From Gnetum montanum (lineage: Eukaryota; Streptophyta; Gnetopsida; Gnetales; Gnetaceae), in assembly GCA_015680685.1 (NCBI GenBank), contig MNCI01016508.1, forward strand, positions 70,363 to 134,362: a stretch of DNA of 64,000 nucleotides. Reading direction: 5' to 3'. Shown here one piece after another: positions 1 through 11,970 of this stretch. Within the stretch, counting starts at the first letter, position 1. Each line of letters starts with the position of its first letter. Made by a program: the position numbers and the translations under genes. Below the pieces are notes generated by a model that saw nothing but the letters and a program-made list of their open reading frames with translations, did no database searches and had not been told where the DNA came from.

Positions 1-1040
1 CAAGGGACTATGTGGTGGACACATAGCACCTAGGGCCATGGCAGTGAAAATCATATGCCTAGGGTACTACTGGCCTCACATGGAGAGTGATTGCCTAGCA
101 AAAGTCAAGACTTGTGAGACATGTCAACAATACACAAATCTCACACACGTTTCACCTATAGAATTGCACCCAACGTAGATCATCTGGTCATTCCAATGAT
201 GGGGACTAGACATCATAGGATTCATCATGCCTAAGTCTTCCACAGGGCATAGCTTCATCATCACCACCACTAAGTACTTTACAAAGTTGGTGAAAGCTAT
301 TCCCCTTATGAAGACTACATCTCAATAGGTTTGCCACTTTATATTGGACAACATAGTGACAAGGTTTGGGCTTCCCATGACAATTGTGACCAATAATGGG
401 CCACAATTTAGTAGTATGGAAACCAAAACCTTTTGTAGCAACCTTGGCATTAGGCAATTGTTCTCCTCGCCATACTACCCACAGGCAAATGGATAGGCTG
501 AAGCTACGAACAAAGTCATCATCAACTTGCTCAATAAAATGCTTAACAATAGCAAGAGACGATGGCATGAGGAAATCCTATATGTGTTGTGGGCTTGCAG
601 GATGACGTGCAAGATAGAAATAGGTAAAAATCCTTATAGTCTTGTTTACGGATCTAAAGTAGTGTTTCCTCTTGAGTTGTAGGTACCATCACTTCGAATG
701 ATCTTGTCAAATGTTGTGAGCGAAGCATAGAATAATGAGTCAAGGATCATCGACCTCGATACCATAGAGGAGGAGAGTGAGCAAATGCTTGATTCCATAG
801 AGCAATATCAAAACAAGCAATGGTAGAAGCATCATGCAAACCCATATCAATGGTCGGTAGAAAAGGGGGACTTCATTGTCAACATTTTCTATGAACATGT
901 GAACAAGTTCTCAACAAACTGGGAAGGTCCATTCATGGTCAAAAAAGCCTATGGGAATGGGGCCTTTAGGCTAGCAGACATGGATGGAAACAAGTTCATA
1001 AATCCTATGAATCATTCATATCTTAAGCCATACTACATAT
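1..1040 (+). pseudogene. Ty3/gypsy integrase, C-terminal part (upstream family A copy)
   Basis: Translation in the frame of the first base gives an integrase reading through several stops. It runs from a GGH-containing zinc-finger-like segment near 15-130 through the core (GLDIIG near 205, TRFGLP near 360, NNGPQFSS near 395, YYPQANG near 475) to the typical gypsy end MNHSYLKPYY and a stop at about 1040. It is cut by the window edge. Stops such as those near 328 and 494 are TAG where the copy at 14284-15360, or the integrase family in general, has CAA/CAG. It aligns along its whole length with that second copy, so it belongs to the same retrotransposon family. Non-functional; family assignment is firm. 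Confidence 0.9.
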
Positions 1041-1065
1041 GATGCATGAGAAAGGTAAGCAAAAT

Positions 1066-1612
1066 GTCCACTATGATGTAAAATTGGCAAAGCACGTTTG
1101 CTACGATGTAAAACTGGCAAAGCTCATCCGCTATGACGTAAAATTAGCAAAGGCAATCTACTATGACTATAAACTGGCATAGATAGTCCACCATTACTAT
1201 AAACTAGCATAGACTATCTTCCATGACAATAAACTGGCAAAGCTTGTCTACTATGACATTAAACTAGCACAGCAGCCTGCTAGGACCTTAAACTAGCAGA
1301 TCCATCGTCCGCTATGATGATAAACTAGCACACAATCCTTCTGCCATGACAAAAAATAATTGGCAAAGCATGTCTGCTACAATGTTAAACTGGCATAGAT
1401 AGTCTTCTAGGACCTTAAACTAGCACATCCATCATCCGCTACGATGATAAACTAGCACAACAGTCTACTAGGACCTTAAACTAGCATAGCCACCATCCAC
1501 TACAATGATAAACTAGCATAGCGATTTGCTAGGACCTTAAGCTAGCGCACCATGATCTATTGAGACCTTAAAACAGCAAATCAGATGGTCTACTAGGACC
1601 TTAAACTAGGTT
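1066..1612. repeat. Degenerate ~30-bp tandem repeat, block a
   Basis: About 18 imperfect units, each carrying AAACTGGCAAAGC or AAACTAGCA followed by a pyrimidine/GCTATGAC-type stretch; the spacing between successive AAACT motifs is close to 30 bp. The block sits between the integrase stop and the LTR. Related blocks occur at 6060-6290, 11520-11915 and 15395-15840, so it is part of family A and not a chance satellite. No coding potential is seen. Confidence 0.8.
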
Positions 1613-3235
1613 TGTGGGACATCGTCAACATGCATCCATGACTCTACAAACAAGCGATCATGCATAGTGCCGACATGGGGTGGAACATTGTAGTTCTAGA
1701 ATGTAGTTCACAATGTCAAGAAAATGTCATCTAGAATATATGCAACACCACTACCCCTAGCATCTTGTTGACCTTCTGGAGCTATCGCTACCATGGCCCT
1801 TTGCCTGGCAGTAGCTCCTGTGGTTGGCGTGTGCTGCTAGAGTCCCAGCACTATTGTGGCCTAGCCACAATGTTGCTATCCTCCAGCCCCTGCCAGCGCC
1901 AGAGCCTAAAAGACATTTAGCTATTGGTTAGCCAATCTCATAGCTAAACTACATGATATTTACCTTGGGCGGGGACTCCTGAGCATCTGCATCATCATAG
2001 TAACTCCTAGCCTCCTCGGTGCCTGCCTCTCCACATTGATGCTACTAGAACCACTCCTAGCCTTTTTGGTTTGGACGTCGAATGCCTCAGCAAAAACACC
2101 CAAAGCTCCAATAGCATCTAAATCAAGCAAGACCTTTGCCTTCGTTTTACTTGATGGTTGTTTCTTCTGGTTTGCTCTTTGTTGTGTTTGCAGGATACGT
2201 GCTACAGTGGCATCAGCCAGGGGTGCATTTCTCTAGGATCGTAGGATACTACATCTTTCTAAGGGGGTCATCCTAACTAGCTTGTCTACTTAGGAGTGCA
2301 CATCTTATCCTCCCCCTTAACCTCCTTTACCTTGTTCCTTACACCTACATATAAAGCCCTTCCATATGCTCAACCGAAAAGTCCATGATGTGTGTAATGT
2401 AGCTTGCTGCTTGGGAAGCATTTGTAGGCAGGTCAAAGCCCCACATGGATGTAACACAACTCTTCCTAGGGAGGAAACACCTATCTTGCAACAACAAGAT
2501 TGTTTGCAAATGAAATTGGCAAGACAGTGAAAGAAAAGTGTAAAAGAGTAAAAGCTCACAAAAAAAAAAGAATGCCAAAAACAAATGTCACCTTAGCTAT
2601 TTCACAATGACTATCTCTAAGCATTCCAACGAGAGGTCAGAAGCCTATAAAAGAAAGATTCCCATGCATATCGACTTCCTCACAAGCACTTTGATGAGGG
2701 ACCACATTGCTACTTCTTTCCCTTCCTGAAACTGTCTTCGCAGCTCCACACTTTCCTCCTTTTCTGCATGATTATCCTAGCACTCTCAAGCATAACTAAG
2801 TAACACCTGGATGACTACTACAGAGCGATGTTAGCATCTTCTATTTCATGGTGTTTCATATTATTTGTCAGTGTCTCTCGGGTCTATCCTCCAGACATCG
2901 ACAAAGAAGGGCCAATGAAACACCATAAAATTTTGAGGCACTCTTACTTCACTAGGGTCATGGAACTGAGGCAAATATTTCCACAAGTGTAGCCTCATGA
3001 TAGTTTGGTAGAAAATTTAGGCACTAAGGGCAGACTATTTAGACTAAGGGTAGACTATTTAGTTTGGCAAGTTTTCTATCTCCAGAGCTGATAGGCCCAA
3101 TGGACTCTCCAGCCTGCCCACTTGGACAATTCACCCGACTGACAGTTTACTTAGGAACCATGCTAGGAGTTGCTGATGGTGATCAGGATGAACAAAAAAA
3201 TTCAGAAAGTTTTCTAGTAGGGAATTCTGCTAGGC

Positions 3236-3800
3236 TACACTATGTTGTGTAGCGTAGTAGGCCTTTGAAAAATCAAACAAGTGTTTGAATACAAGCATTA
3301 GCAAGATGTTCACACAAGGCAGATCCAGAATTTAGCCAACACAGAGTGTTATGCTATGTTACGCTACATAGCGGAGCATAACATAGCAAGGTTGAAACAC
3401 CTAAAGACTTGACTACCAAGCCACTTTGGTAAAAGGATTGCATCTAAGGCATTTTGGCTTCCAAAATTACCATATCCTAGTTAGCATTTGAACCACAGGC
3501 AAAGTTTTCCTGTGAAGTCGCGCTATTTTAATAGAAATGCAAGTTACATCGGCTACTACGCTATGTTATGCTATGTAGAATAGCATAGCATAGCAAAGAA
3601 TGTAGATCAATAAAATGCTTTAAAAGTTAACCCCACATGCATCAAGGATTTCAACAAAAGCTAGTGACTTCAATGCAAGTTTCTTTTTCAAACTGGTGGC
3701 TACGTTGTGCTATGCTACATAGCATAGCACAACATAGCAAGCAACTATGCTATGCCAACATGCTATGGTACATAGCATAGCATAGCATAGAAAGTAGATA
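3236..3800. repeat. Clusters of CTATGCTA/TAGCATAG hairpins in the A LTR
   Basis: Four groups (about 3236-3260, 3345-3395, 3553-3602 and 3700-3800) consist of alternating CTATGCTA, CTACGCTA and TAGCATAG words. Together they can fold into short hairpins. Equivalent clusters lie in the partner LTR (17620-18420) and inside the antisense gene region (8080-8115, 10197-10930). Function unknown. Confidence 0.75.
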
Positions 3801-3954
3801 TTCTACATCACTGTGCTTCATTTCTCGCTTGCATTATTGGCACACCTGATTCCAGCATCTCCAGTCTCAACAACATGATTGCAACGTAGTAGGTTCATAG
3901 CTGGTTTTGCACATCTTTGGAATGCAGGCACATTAGCATCTCGTTGGTCCAGGA

Positions 3955-4003
3955 CACGTGGCATCCAGGCCTCATTTCTTGCTTTCTCCTAGCCCTATAA
4001 ATA
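3955..4003 (+). promoter_or_regulatory. LTR promoter: G-box plus TATA box
   Basis: CACGTG (G-box core) at 3955-3960 is followed 36 bp downstream by TATAAATA at 3996-4003, which would put transcription start near 4030. The partner LTR has both elements decayed (CACATG and TATACATA near 18785 and 18826-18833), which supports a real shared promoter position. Confidence 0.65.
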
Positions 4004-4545
4004 CCTTGACGAGTAATGCTTAGAGGGTTGGCAAAAAATTTTGTTGGCAAGTTTGACAATTGTTGGCATTTGGCATTGGCTCTTTGCATTGGCATCTTTG
4101 CATGATTGGCTTTTAAGTTCACACTCAAAAGCATAGCTAGTATATTTTAATCGTTCTAATCATTATTGAACTCTTTATGCACCTCCAGCATTGTATAACA
4201 TGTTGTACACTTCAAACAAGGAAGAGAATCGAACTCGCAATTTTGCAATGGTGCATTTCCTTATCCTAGCTTATTCTGTTATTTCTTCATTGGTATCACT
4301 ATTTAACATTATTTTCTACATTCCTATGTTTATTGATCATCGGTTTTACTTCACGTATCTCATAATTAATTCAAAGTTCATTTAAGGTTAAGTTACATTG
4401 ATTAAGTCCCTATTTGATCGACCAGACCATTCAGGATGTCGTGTTTCCGTTTTATTCAGCACAGCCCTCACATGGATCCGGGGTTGAACTATTTGCCCGG
4501 AAACCTCTCAATGTTTCCAGACACTAACTTTTTCGATCACTATAG

Positions 4546-5759
4546 GTGCCAAAAAATTCAAGTGCCTCTACCACACAAAGCCAAGCAACAAAAATGGCAC
4601 CAAAGTCTCCTCGTTTAAAAAAATGGGAAGAGCATTTGGTAGACAAGATGGCCAAGGAATGCACCACCCTAGGTCCCCCCAAGCCTATCCCCTTATCCTC
4701 AATGCCCATGGCCCCCTCATCATCAGCAACTGATAATGCCACACAAACGCAATTGTCACCTTCCCACCCGAGAAAGTCTAGTTCTCAACTTGAAACTGCT
4801 TCCCCTTGGGAGATTTGTCTCCCAAGACGAATGGAGGAGGAAAAAGATAACAAAAAAGAAGATGGTGGATAGGACCTTCTCAATGCCCTCACCCAAGTTA
4901 AATAGGCTTTGAAATAGAAAAATACAATTCTGAGCTTGTATGACTTGGTAATGACTTCCACTATGCACCACGAGGCCATGGTTCGCATGTTCACATCCAT
5001 ACCAATTGACAAAAACATGCTGGTAGAGGATAAAGTGATCCACATTGTCATGCTTTCCTCTACAGCTAAGGAATTGTGGCTGGCTTAGTTGATGTTTCAT
5101 GATAAGTCCATTAAGGATGACCCTGAAAAGGGTCAGGTCACAACAGTGCCCATGTTCGTCACAATTCGGTTTGGCCAGTACAAGATTCGAAGGGTATACA
5201 TTGATGATGGAGCCACTACAAATTTCATTCCATTTCCCATAGTGGACAAACTAGTTTTGGTTGATCAAATCAAGCCCATAGCAACCTCCTTCCTGAAATC
5301 ATTCAACAGAGTGCAAGGAGTGGTAAAGGAAACTATCCACATCAACTTTGTGGTAGGGGACTAGTTCCCAAAAAGTGTGGTGTTCATCATGGTAGAAGAG
5401 ATGCCCAGGTTCAACCTGATCTTGGGGAGGTCATGGTTAACCCAATTAAGGGTTGTCTCTTTACCCATACATCAAGAGATCCACCTACCTTACATGGGCA
5501 AGGAAGTGGTGATCCATGGTGACGAAGTGGCTGCCCAAGCAATAAACAACATTGACATGGAATAGGGATCAGAGGTAGTAATCTCTGAAAATGAAGCATC
5601 TATTCCTATTGAAACTACTTGCTTAACTAATGAGCTGGCCAAAAATACCGACTCAGATAAAGAAACTACATGGGCCAAGTTTCCTTTCTAGGCAGTAGAC
5701 AACAACATAGAAGAATACCGTAATAAAGCCCCTCAGCCATACGCTTCACCTAGCCCATG
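4546..5759 (+). pseudogene. Family A gag remnant and retropepsin-type protease
   Basis: One reading frame runs from 4546 to about 5757 with seven internal stops, all TAG and none with a frameshift. The first ~110 codons are Ser/Pro-rich and then acidic (EEEKDNKKED), probably a short gag remnant. Protease follows: YIDDGATTNF near 5197 holds the active-site D-D-G-A region (D-S/T-G-A expected), and FNLILGRSW near 5410 is the conserved ILG flap-proximal motif. A full capsid domain is not recognisable, so gag is probably shortened. The LTR ends at 4539; a primer-binding site should follow, but TAGGTGCC at 4543-4550 is too weak for me to name the tRNA. Confidence 0.75.
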
Positions 5760-5839
5760 ATGGGTTAGAAAAAAACTACATAATTAGATATTATCTCTGA
5801 TTTAGCTCCATAAATGCTTGGCTTTGTTATCTCCTTCTG

Positions 5840-6050
5840 CCCTAATCTTAGCATTATGTTTATTGTTTACATTATGTTCACTTTTAGCACCACATTTACA
5901 GTTTGCACTATGCTCACTTCTTTTGGCATTACAATCACTCTTTACATTATTTCAATTTTTTGCATCATGTCCACTACTTGCATTTGCATCATGTCTACTG
6001 TCTACATTGTGTCCACCATTTACATTATAGTTGTTGTTTGCATTAGTTCT
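5840..6050. repeat. Imperfect TTTACATTATGTCCACT minisatellite
   Basis: Roughly ten to twelve degenerate units of about 18-21 bp built on TTTACATTATG and CATCATGTCCACT. Hydrophobic ORFs over it are by-products of the low-complexity DNA. It lies directly after the protease frame of family A. Confidence 0.7.
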
Positions 6051-6059
6051 ATTACTGCG

Positions 6060-6290
6060 GCCCGAGATGACCTTAAACTAGCACCATGGCCCAGAACGAC
6101 CTTAAACTACCATTGCAGCCTGCTAAGGCCTAAAACTGGACACTCCATTTCTCCAAAAACAAGAATAAAAAAAATATTTTATCATTAAGCAACAGCTCGA
6201 AATGGCCTCAAACTAGTGATGGCCCAAAATGGCCTAAAACTAGTAATGGCCTAAAATGGCCTAAAACTAAAACAAGAAGCTCCCAAGGGG
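6060..6290. repeat. GACCTTAAACTAG repeat, block b
   Basis: Several units of ACCTTAAACTAG or GGCCTAAAACTAG spaced about 25-35 bp, related to blocks a, c and d. It lies between the protease frame and the 3' end of the antisense gene. Confidence 0.7.
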
Positions 6291-6505
6291 CCTAAAAAGA
6301 TAAAAAATAAAAAATAAATATAATACATTAACCAGAGTAAAAAAATTCTTTCACATTATATTCTTTATTCAATGTCAATCAATAACATTTACAAAAAAAT
6401 TTTAAATTCAAAGACAAGAATAAAAAATTCTGCACCGCTGCGCTATGAGTCTTCTCTCGCACCACCATTCCTTGTTTCACTGGGTCCTGCATCTTCATTT
6501 GGATC

Positions 6506-6593
6506 CTGCGTAACAAAGAAAATAAAATAATGAATTAAAGCTAAAACAATTGCATTTATAAAATAAAATATGACACAACAAAAAGTGACTAAC
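6506..6593 (-). other. Last intron of the antisense gene
   Basis: On the minus strand the 88-bp segment begins GTTAGT after TCTCAG and ends TTACGCAG before GATCC. It has a T-rich 3' half, and splicing joins PSQ to DPNED in phase 0. These are textbook plant intron borders. Confidence 0.75.
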
Positions 6594-9203
6594 CTGAGAT
6601 GGCCCCACATCCATTTTGGGGGGTATCTTATCCATGCCAACCACAAGATGTCACAGGATCTCCTCCTTAGTGACGTTGGTCCAATTCCTATCTTCTAGAT
6701 CAGCGCTTGCTGCAACCTTCCCATTTTCCATAGCTATCCATCTGGGTGGTACTAGGGAGAAGGTGCCAATGGTGGTCTCACCATTAGGTAGGGTCATTTT
6801 CCTTTTGAGACATTCACTAATCATCACCTATTGCATGAACCTTCCATAAGCCCCAGAAGCACTAATAACATCAAGGAATAGCTCATGGATATGCAACTTG
6901 ACTGAAGCATCCTGGTATTGTTTACGATAGGTAGCACATTCCATTTTATACATATGATTACAATTTTTCTATGCCTGTCCCCACTCATAAACCTTTACGC
7001 TATAATCCTTCCAATCTTGGTTCTTTTGGGCTAGAAGGTACATTTGCATGCACTGTTTGATGATCTCATGTGTGGCTTTATTTTTTGTTCACATGTCCAT
7101 CCAATATCTTGCATACTCTATGATGTTCATATGCCAACTACCATCTCAAGTGTTCTGGGCCAACACAAATTCATTCCTAGATTAGAGATCCCCTACCTCC
7201 ATGGTTAGGTTGGCCTTCTCCTTCTCAAGTTTCTGTACCTACTTCTAGAGGTCTTCATTCATAGGCCTATAGTCCCATAAGGAGCGTGCTGAGTACAATG
7301 CACATTTACTTGCTTCATCATATACGTGACGAGGTACCTTGGCTACCTTCGGTGGAAATTTAGGTATGGCCTCAATCTCAACAGCTTACTTAGGATCCCA
7401 CTTGACATGAGAGGTCGCCAACCATACATGGAAGAGCGTTATTCATAGTGACATAGCAAATTTGCAACAACATAGAAAGCCTAGCGTAAAAATTTTAACA
7501 TACCAATCTCTGGATCAACTTGCCTTAGATGATCGATCATGTCATCGACCACCCCCTCCATAAAAGTGAATTTGTTAGGGGTCTTAGTCCAGGGTTAGAG
7601 ATAGATCAAAGAAGAAGGGCTAGGGGCATCAATAGTGGTATCTGCTGCATGATATAACATGTTAGCCATGATGGAGAGGACAACAACAAAGCTGGTGAAC
7701 AATGTAAATGACAGTGTAAAGCTCCTACCCAGCAAACTCTCAGGGGTGATAGTGAGGGCATCACCCATCAAAAAACTATCAAATCAGTGGTCAAACTCAC
7801 CAGCATCAAATTGAAATCCTTCTCTTTCCAACTAACCCAAAAGTGTGGCAACATCCTCAACACTCATGCGCCCCTTGGGTATTGAACCACATTCTACAAA
7901 GAGGTCATTAGTAAGGGCCTCTTCCTTTATGGCAGTGGCCTCTTCTTCTACGGCTGGGCCTCTTCTTCTTCTTCTTCTTTAGTAGGTGCCCCTACTCTAG
8001 GAGCCAAGGCCTCTTCCTCTTCTTCTTTTAACAACATAGTATTGAAATAAGTAGAACACTTTAGCATAAAATAGGTGCTACACTATGCTACACTATATAG
8101 CATAGAATAGCATACCAGAAGCTATGTTGGTCAGATAATTAAATGTAGTTACCGATTGGGGGCTGCACTCTACGAACTTTGATTCATAGCTTTTTACCCC
8201 TCTCTTCATTCTTACAGGGAGGTTCCTCCACAAGATAATACTTCTTATGTTGCAGTCTCATCTTCACTATTTCTACAATGAGGAATTTCCCCTTTATACA
8301 CATTATCTTGGATAATGGGAGGTGCCTCTCCTACACTATCCTGGGCACGAAAGGGTTGTGCCACCCGATCACTCGTCGTTATTGAAAGTGCTTTCCCAAT
8401 AGCTTTTAGGGGGTCTTGGGAGTGGGTGGTGCACAAAACCTAGCAAATATATGGCTTCAATATTTGGTTACAATCCTACATTACCCAAGAACCATTCTCA
8501 TGGACAACTGGGAATTCCGCAAAGTGTCGCATGCAAGCTACGAAGAAGCTGTAATGCACATTGAAATGGGACTCAAGCTTCTCCCAAAGTTTGACCATTT
8601 CAGCCTGTAAGCCTTCAGGGAGGTACTTGGCCTAGTTGTAATGGGTCCCTTCCTCCATGAACTCCCTCATTATCCAAGCTTTCTCCACTCAAAGAATTTT
8701 CTCTTTGGAGAGTAGCATAGGGAAAGCATGGGCATGGAAGATAGGATAAATCGTTTCAGCCACTGCTAGCTTGACCTTGTGGATGTAAATCCCCTTTCGG
8801 TCCATGCTCATCCCTAGTCATTCCTCAATGTCCCCCTGATGATTCACATCTTTTCTAGATTTTTCTCCTTCAGGGAGACCATTAGAAGGGACACTGAAAA
8901 GATCTACAAATAATTGATCATTAGTTTTGAACACCACCTGCACATTGTGAATATGTGTGTGGAAGCGGTTAGCCTTATTAGAGAAAGAATCAACTATGAA
9001 GAGCATTTTTGCAACGGAGACAGCCGGATTCATAGCCAAAAATAAATCCATGAGTCCAACATCCTGAATGTTGTGAACAAGGGTGGCTAGGGCCCCATTG
9101 TAGAGCCAACACTGAGTCTCCTCCACCTCCCTATACTTGAAGAAGAAGTTGGTCTTGTCACACCCAAAGGTGATCACTGTGACCTCTTGGGATTCCCTTG
9201 CTA

Positions 9204-9309
9204 CTACAATGGTTAGCAACGGTTAGCAATAAACACAAAAAAAGGGTTAGAAAAAATGAAAGTACATCATCACTTGAACACATAAGAACAAATGCATAGA
9301 CTAACATAC
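9204..9309 (-). other. Internal intron of the antisense gene
   Basis: 106 bp on the minus strand: donor GTATGT, a T-rich centre, two CTAAC branch-point-like words and acceptor ATTGTAG. Removal restores an open frame (FKPG joined to VARESQEV) in phase 1, while the intron itself would shift the frame. Confidence 0.75.
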
Positions 9310-10196
9310 CAGGTTTGAATGGTGTAGGAAATGGTGGAAGTTCCACCAAAACATCTTTGACGGTAAGTGATCAGCATGATGCCCATTTGCTATCTAACCA
9401 GCCAACTTCCTTACATTTCCCATAGAACTTGGAATACCTGGTTGGATAGGTTTTAAAATCAAGCCCAAGTTGTTCTATAACACTGGCACACATGTTCCCG
9501 GTGGAAGAGAACTCTTGCAGGGCTGTTTGGGCCAACGCCAAGGTATCTGTGTTACAATGAAGACCCTTCTCATCAATGTAAAACTTGGCAACATGCAAGA
9601 ACACGGTAAGCATTTTTTGTCTAGTGTAAGGAAAATTGTACAACACGTTCAAAATACCTCCACAAAACTCACTAGCCGGTGTAGTAAACGGTTCCAGGTG
9701 CATTATAAAAGTAGGTGCCCATGTGATGGGCGATATACACCATGTTGTACAAGTGGTAGCATTTGTATTCGAGCATGTCCCATATCCAACTTAGGGACCT
9801 CAAGCCCCTTGGGCATTGGTCTAAGCCTCTTGCCCCTTCACCCCTAATCGACCTCTCAGCCATGAACTTCATAATGCCCCAGTTTACCCTGGGCAACAAC
9901 GTTTCTATAAGTACATCCATTGTCTCGGCTGATAAGTGTGACCACACGATCACACTAAAATGGAGAAGGAGGAACTCTAAAAAGTCCTTTGCACCTTCCC
10001 AGAACCAAACCACCTACTTTCCTACCCATGTGTGGGGTGGGGGCCATTCTCCATAGGTTCGCTAAGGCAGCATAAGACTCCTACCACCTCAAGGACAATT
10101 AGAACGGGTTTCAACATGACCCTGCATGACAAAGCATCAAACGTTAGTACTATGTTCAAGTGAAGATTACTGATGTATCATAGCATGACCATTTGT

Positions 10197-10940
10197 TTAC
10201 ATATAGCATAGTGTGACCCTCTGTTTACATGTAGCATAGCATGATCCTCTGGTTATAAATTTTCCTTTAGCATGAACCAATAAGTCCCCCATAGAACAAA
10301 GGTAAATATTGCATGCAGCATAACAAAATGTCACATGTAGCATAGCATAGTAGTTAACCCTATTTAGTGTAACAACAGCGAGTGCACCCCACAGTGTGAC
10401 AGTTACATGTTGCACAGCACAACGTAACAGACATGCCTAATACAACACAATGTAATAATTACACTTTCGTATAAGGGTGACAGCTATGTTATGCGCAACG
10501 TAACAAGATGAATGCACCCCATGCAGCGTAGCAATGGAACAAGTACAACAGATGAAATGGAACAAGTAGCATAACAATGGAATAAGCATTACAGTGTAGC
10601 AAATTTAGTAGCATGGCCAACTTAATAGTGTAGTGATGTCACAAGTTTAATAGTATAGGAGTGTAATAGATTAATAGCATAATGACCCAAGGGCTTGTGA
10701 ATATAACAGCGTAGCATGACAACAAAAAAAATGCTATAGCCTTAACAGAGTAGGCAAAGAAGAACTCATAGCACCCTCATTATCCCACCTCTACCTTGTG
10801 ACTTGAAATAACCCATGCTACCCCAAAAATTTGTGAATAAATAAGCTACTCTAAGGGTAATATGTTACACCAAGGCTATGCTATGCTATAGAGTAGTGAC
10901 CATGCTTAACGATGGTAGCCAAGGCGGTATTGCATGCAAC
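10197..10940. repeat. TAGCATAG-type repeats within intron 1 of the antisense gene
   Basis: Many TAGCATAG, GTAGCATAGC and TAACAGCGTAGC words at irregular 20-60 bp spacing, of the same kind as the LTR hairpins. No coding potential. The remaining stretch 10940-11105 holds only AT-rich simple sequence. Confidence 0.6.
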
Positions 10941-11360
10941 TATAGTGTAGCACCCGTATAGTTGCTATGCCCAAGTAGTGACAACCATGGTGTAGTGGCT
11001 AAAATGACAATGAAAATAGTGACAATAGTTGCAAAAATGACAACAGTAACAACAATGGAAATCTAACCAAATACATCACCTAATGGAAACAAGGATAGCA
11101 TAATAACTTACTGAGTAGAAGAGCCTCTTGCCACACTTTGACCCATGCCTTGGAGAGGCATCCCAGGGTGTCCCTCACCTCATCCACCTTGGCCAGTCCC
11201 CAATGCTTACATTCGCCTTTATGTGCCATTACCTCATTCACAAATCAGTAGTACCAGTTGCTATGCTATGCCTGTAATGCTCTCTCTCTAGTTGACTACG
11301 CTATGCTCTGATTGTGGGCTCTGACAATGAAAATAACAAGTTTACCAGGGAGTAATCCCC

Positions 11361-11368
11361 TATTTATA
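11361..11368 (-). promoter_or_regulatory. TATA box of the antisense gene
   Basis: TATAAATA on the minus strand, about 130 bp upstream of the ATG at 11229, inside GATATAAATAGGGG. The position fits a core promoter with transcription start near 11330. It is separate from the LTR promoters. Confidence 0.55.
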
Positions 11369-11519
11369 TCCGACATGGTAAACGACTTGTCACTTTCATG
11401 CTCTGGGTAACGTGGGATACTACTGTAGCATAGCACTACTTTAACATAGTACCACTATAGAATAACACTCATTGGTAGTGTAGTAAGTGGGCACATCAAA
11501 ATTTTCACTCTACATTTAC

Positions 11520-11915
11520 AAGTTTTAAACCCACAATGGTCCACAAAGACATTAAACTAGGAACGTTCACCTACAATGCAGCCTAGTAATGGTCTGCAAA
11601 GACCTTAAACTAGTAATCTTAACCTATAGTGTGGTCCATATGATAGTCTGTAAAGACCTTAAACTAGAAATTTTAACTTGTAGTATGCCCAAGTAATGGT
11701 CCTCCATGACCTTAAACTAGCAATTTTAACATTCATTTTACATTTTATACCAAACATTACATCATTACAATCCACTACAACCTTAAACTAGAAACCTTAA
11801 CCTCCTTTACATTTTAAACATGTAACGGTCCACCATGACCATAAACTAGCAATTTTAGCATTTGTCTCACAATATTACATGGTTACAATCCACCAAGACC
11901 TTAAACTGGAAATTA
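11520..11915. repeat. GACCTTAAACTAG repeat, block c
   Basis: About eight units of GACCTTAAACTAG(C/A)AA followed by a T-rich tail, spaced 40-60 bp. It lies between the antisense gene's promoter and the RT frame, so the antisense cassette has a related repeat block on each side. Confidence 0.75.
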
Positions 11916-11970
11916 TCTTATTTTGCATTATTGATTTACATGCTATTGCTTCAAACAGGTATCACTTGAA

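Larger units (their letters stand above)
1686..4539 (+). mobile_element. Long LTR of family A (5' LTR of the element that follows)
   Basis: This segment aligns, with indels, to 15929-19416. Shared landmarks are the start around 1690 (TTCTAGAATGTAG), the 1840 block (CAGCACTATTGTGGC), the 2420 block (GGGAAGCATTTGTAGG), hairpin clusters, a G-box/TATA promoter and a common end at GATCA. A purine tract GGGGTGGAA (1677-1685) just before the start looks like a polypurine tract. The start is inferred from the other copy, because TG has become CA here. It is about 2.85 kb against about 3.49 kb for the partner, so the copies are old and rearranged. It also serves as the 3' LTR of the upstream integrase fragment. 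Confidence 0.75.
6443..11229 (-). pseudogene. Spliced antisense gene carried inside retrotransposon A
   Basis: Product not recognised. A TATA box (11361-11368) precedes an ATG at 11229. Exon 1 (11229-11112) encodes 39 codons beginning MAHKGECKHW and ends at a GTAAGT donor. Candidate exon 2 starts at 10121 after a TGCAG acceptor. Later coding lies at about 10013-9310, 9203-8240 and 8030-6594, with clear introns at 9204-9309 and 6506-6593 and a probable one near 7503-7403. The last exon (6505-6443) ends REDS-stop. The product would exceed 1000 residues. It has a hydrophobic/aromatic N-terminal half (FLEFLLLHFSVIVWS near 9970), a Glu-rich run near 8000 and a coiled-coil-like stretch (QKLEKEKANL near 7225). 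There are several TAG stops and a frameshift near 9690, so this copy is dead. Extra ORFs, some antisense, are known in Tat-lineage elements; whether this is one of those families is not established. Confidence 0.65.

Noticed and set aside
1066-1612. Regular ~30-bp repeats that could suggest a CRISPR array
   Set aside because: Units are imperfect throughout with no constant repeat/unique spacer alternation, and they lie in a plant retrotransposon.
5814-6188. 124-codon hydrophobic ORF resembling a membrane protein
   Set aside because: It is translated minisatellite (TTTACATTATG units); another frame is equally open.
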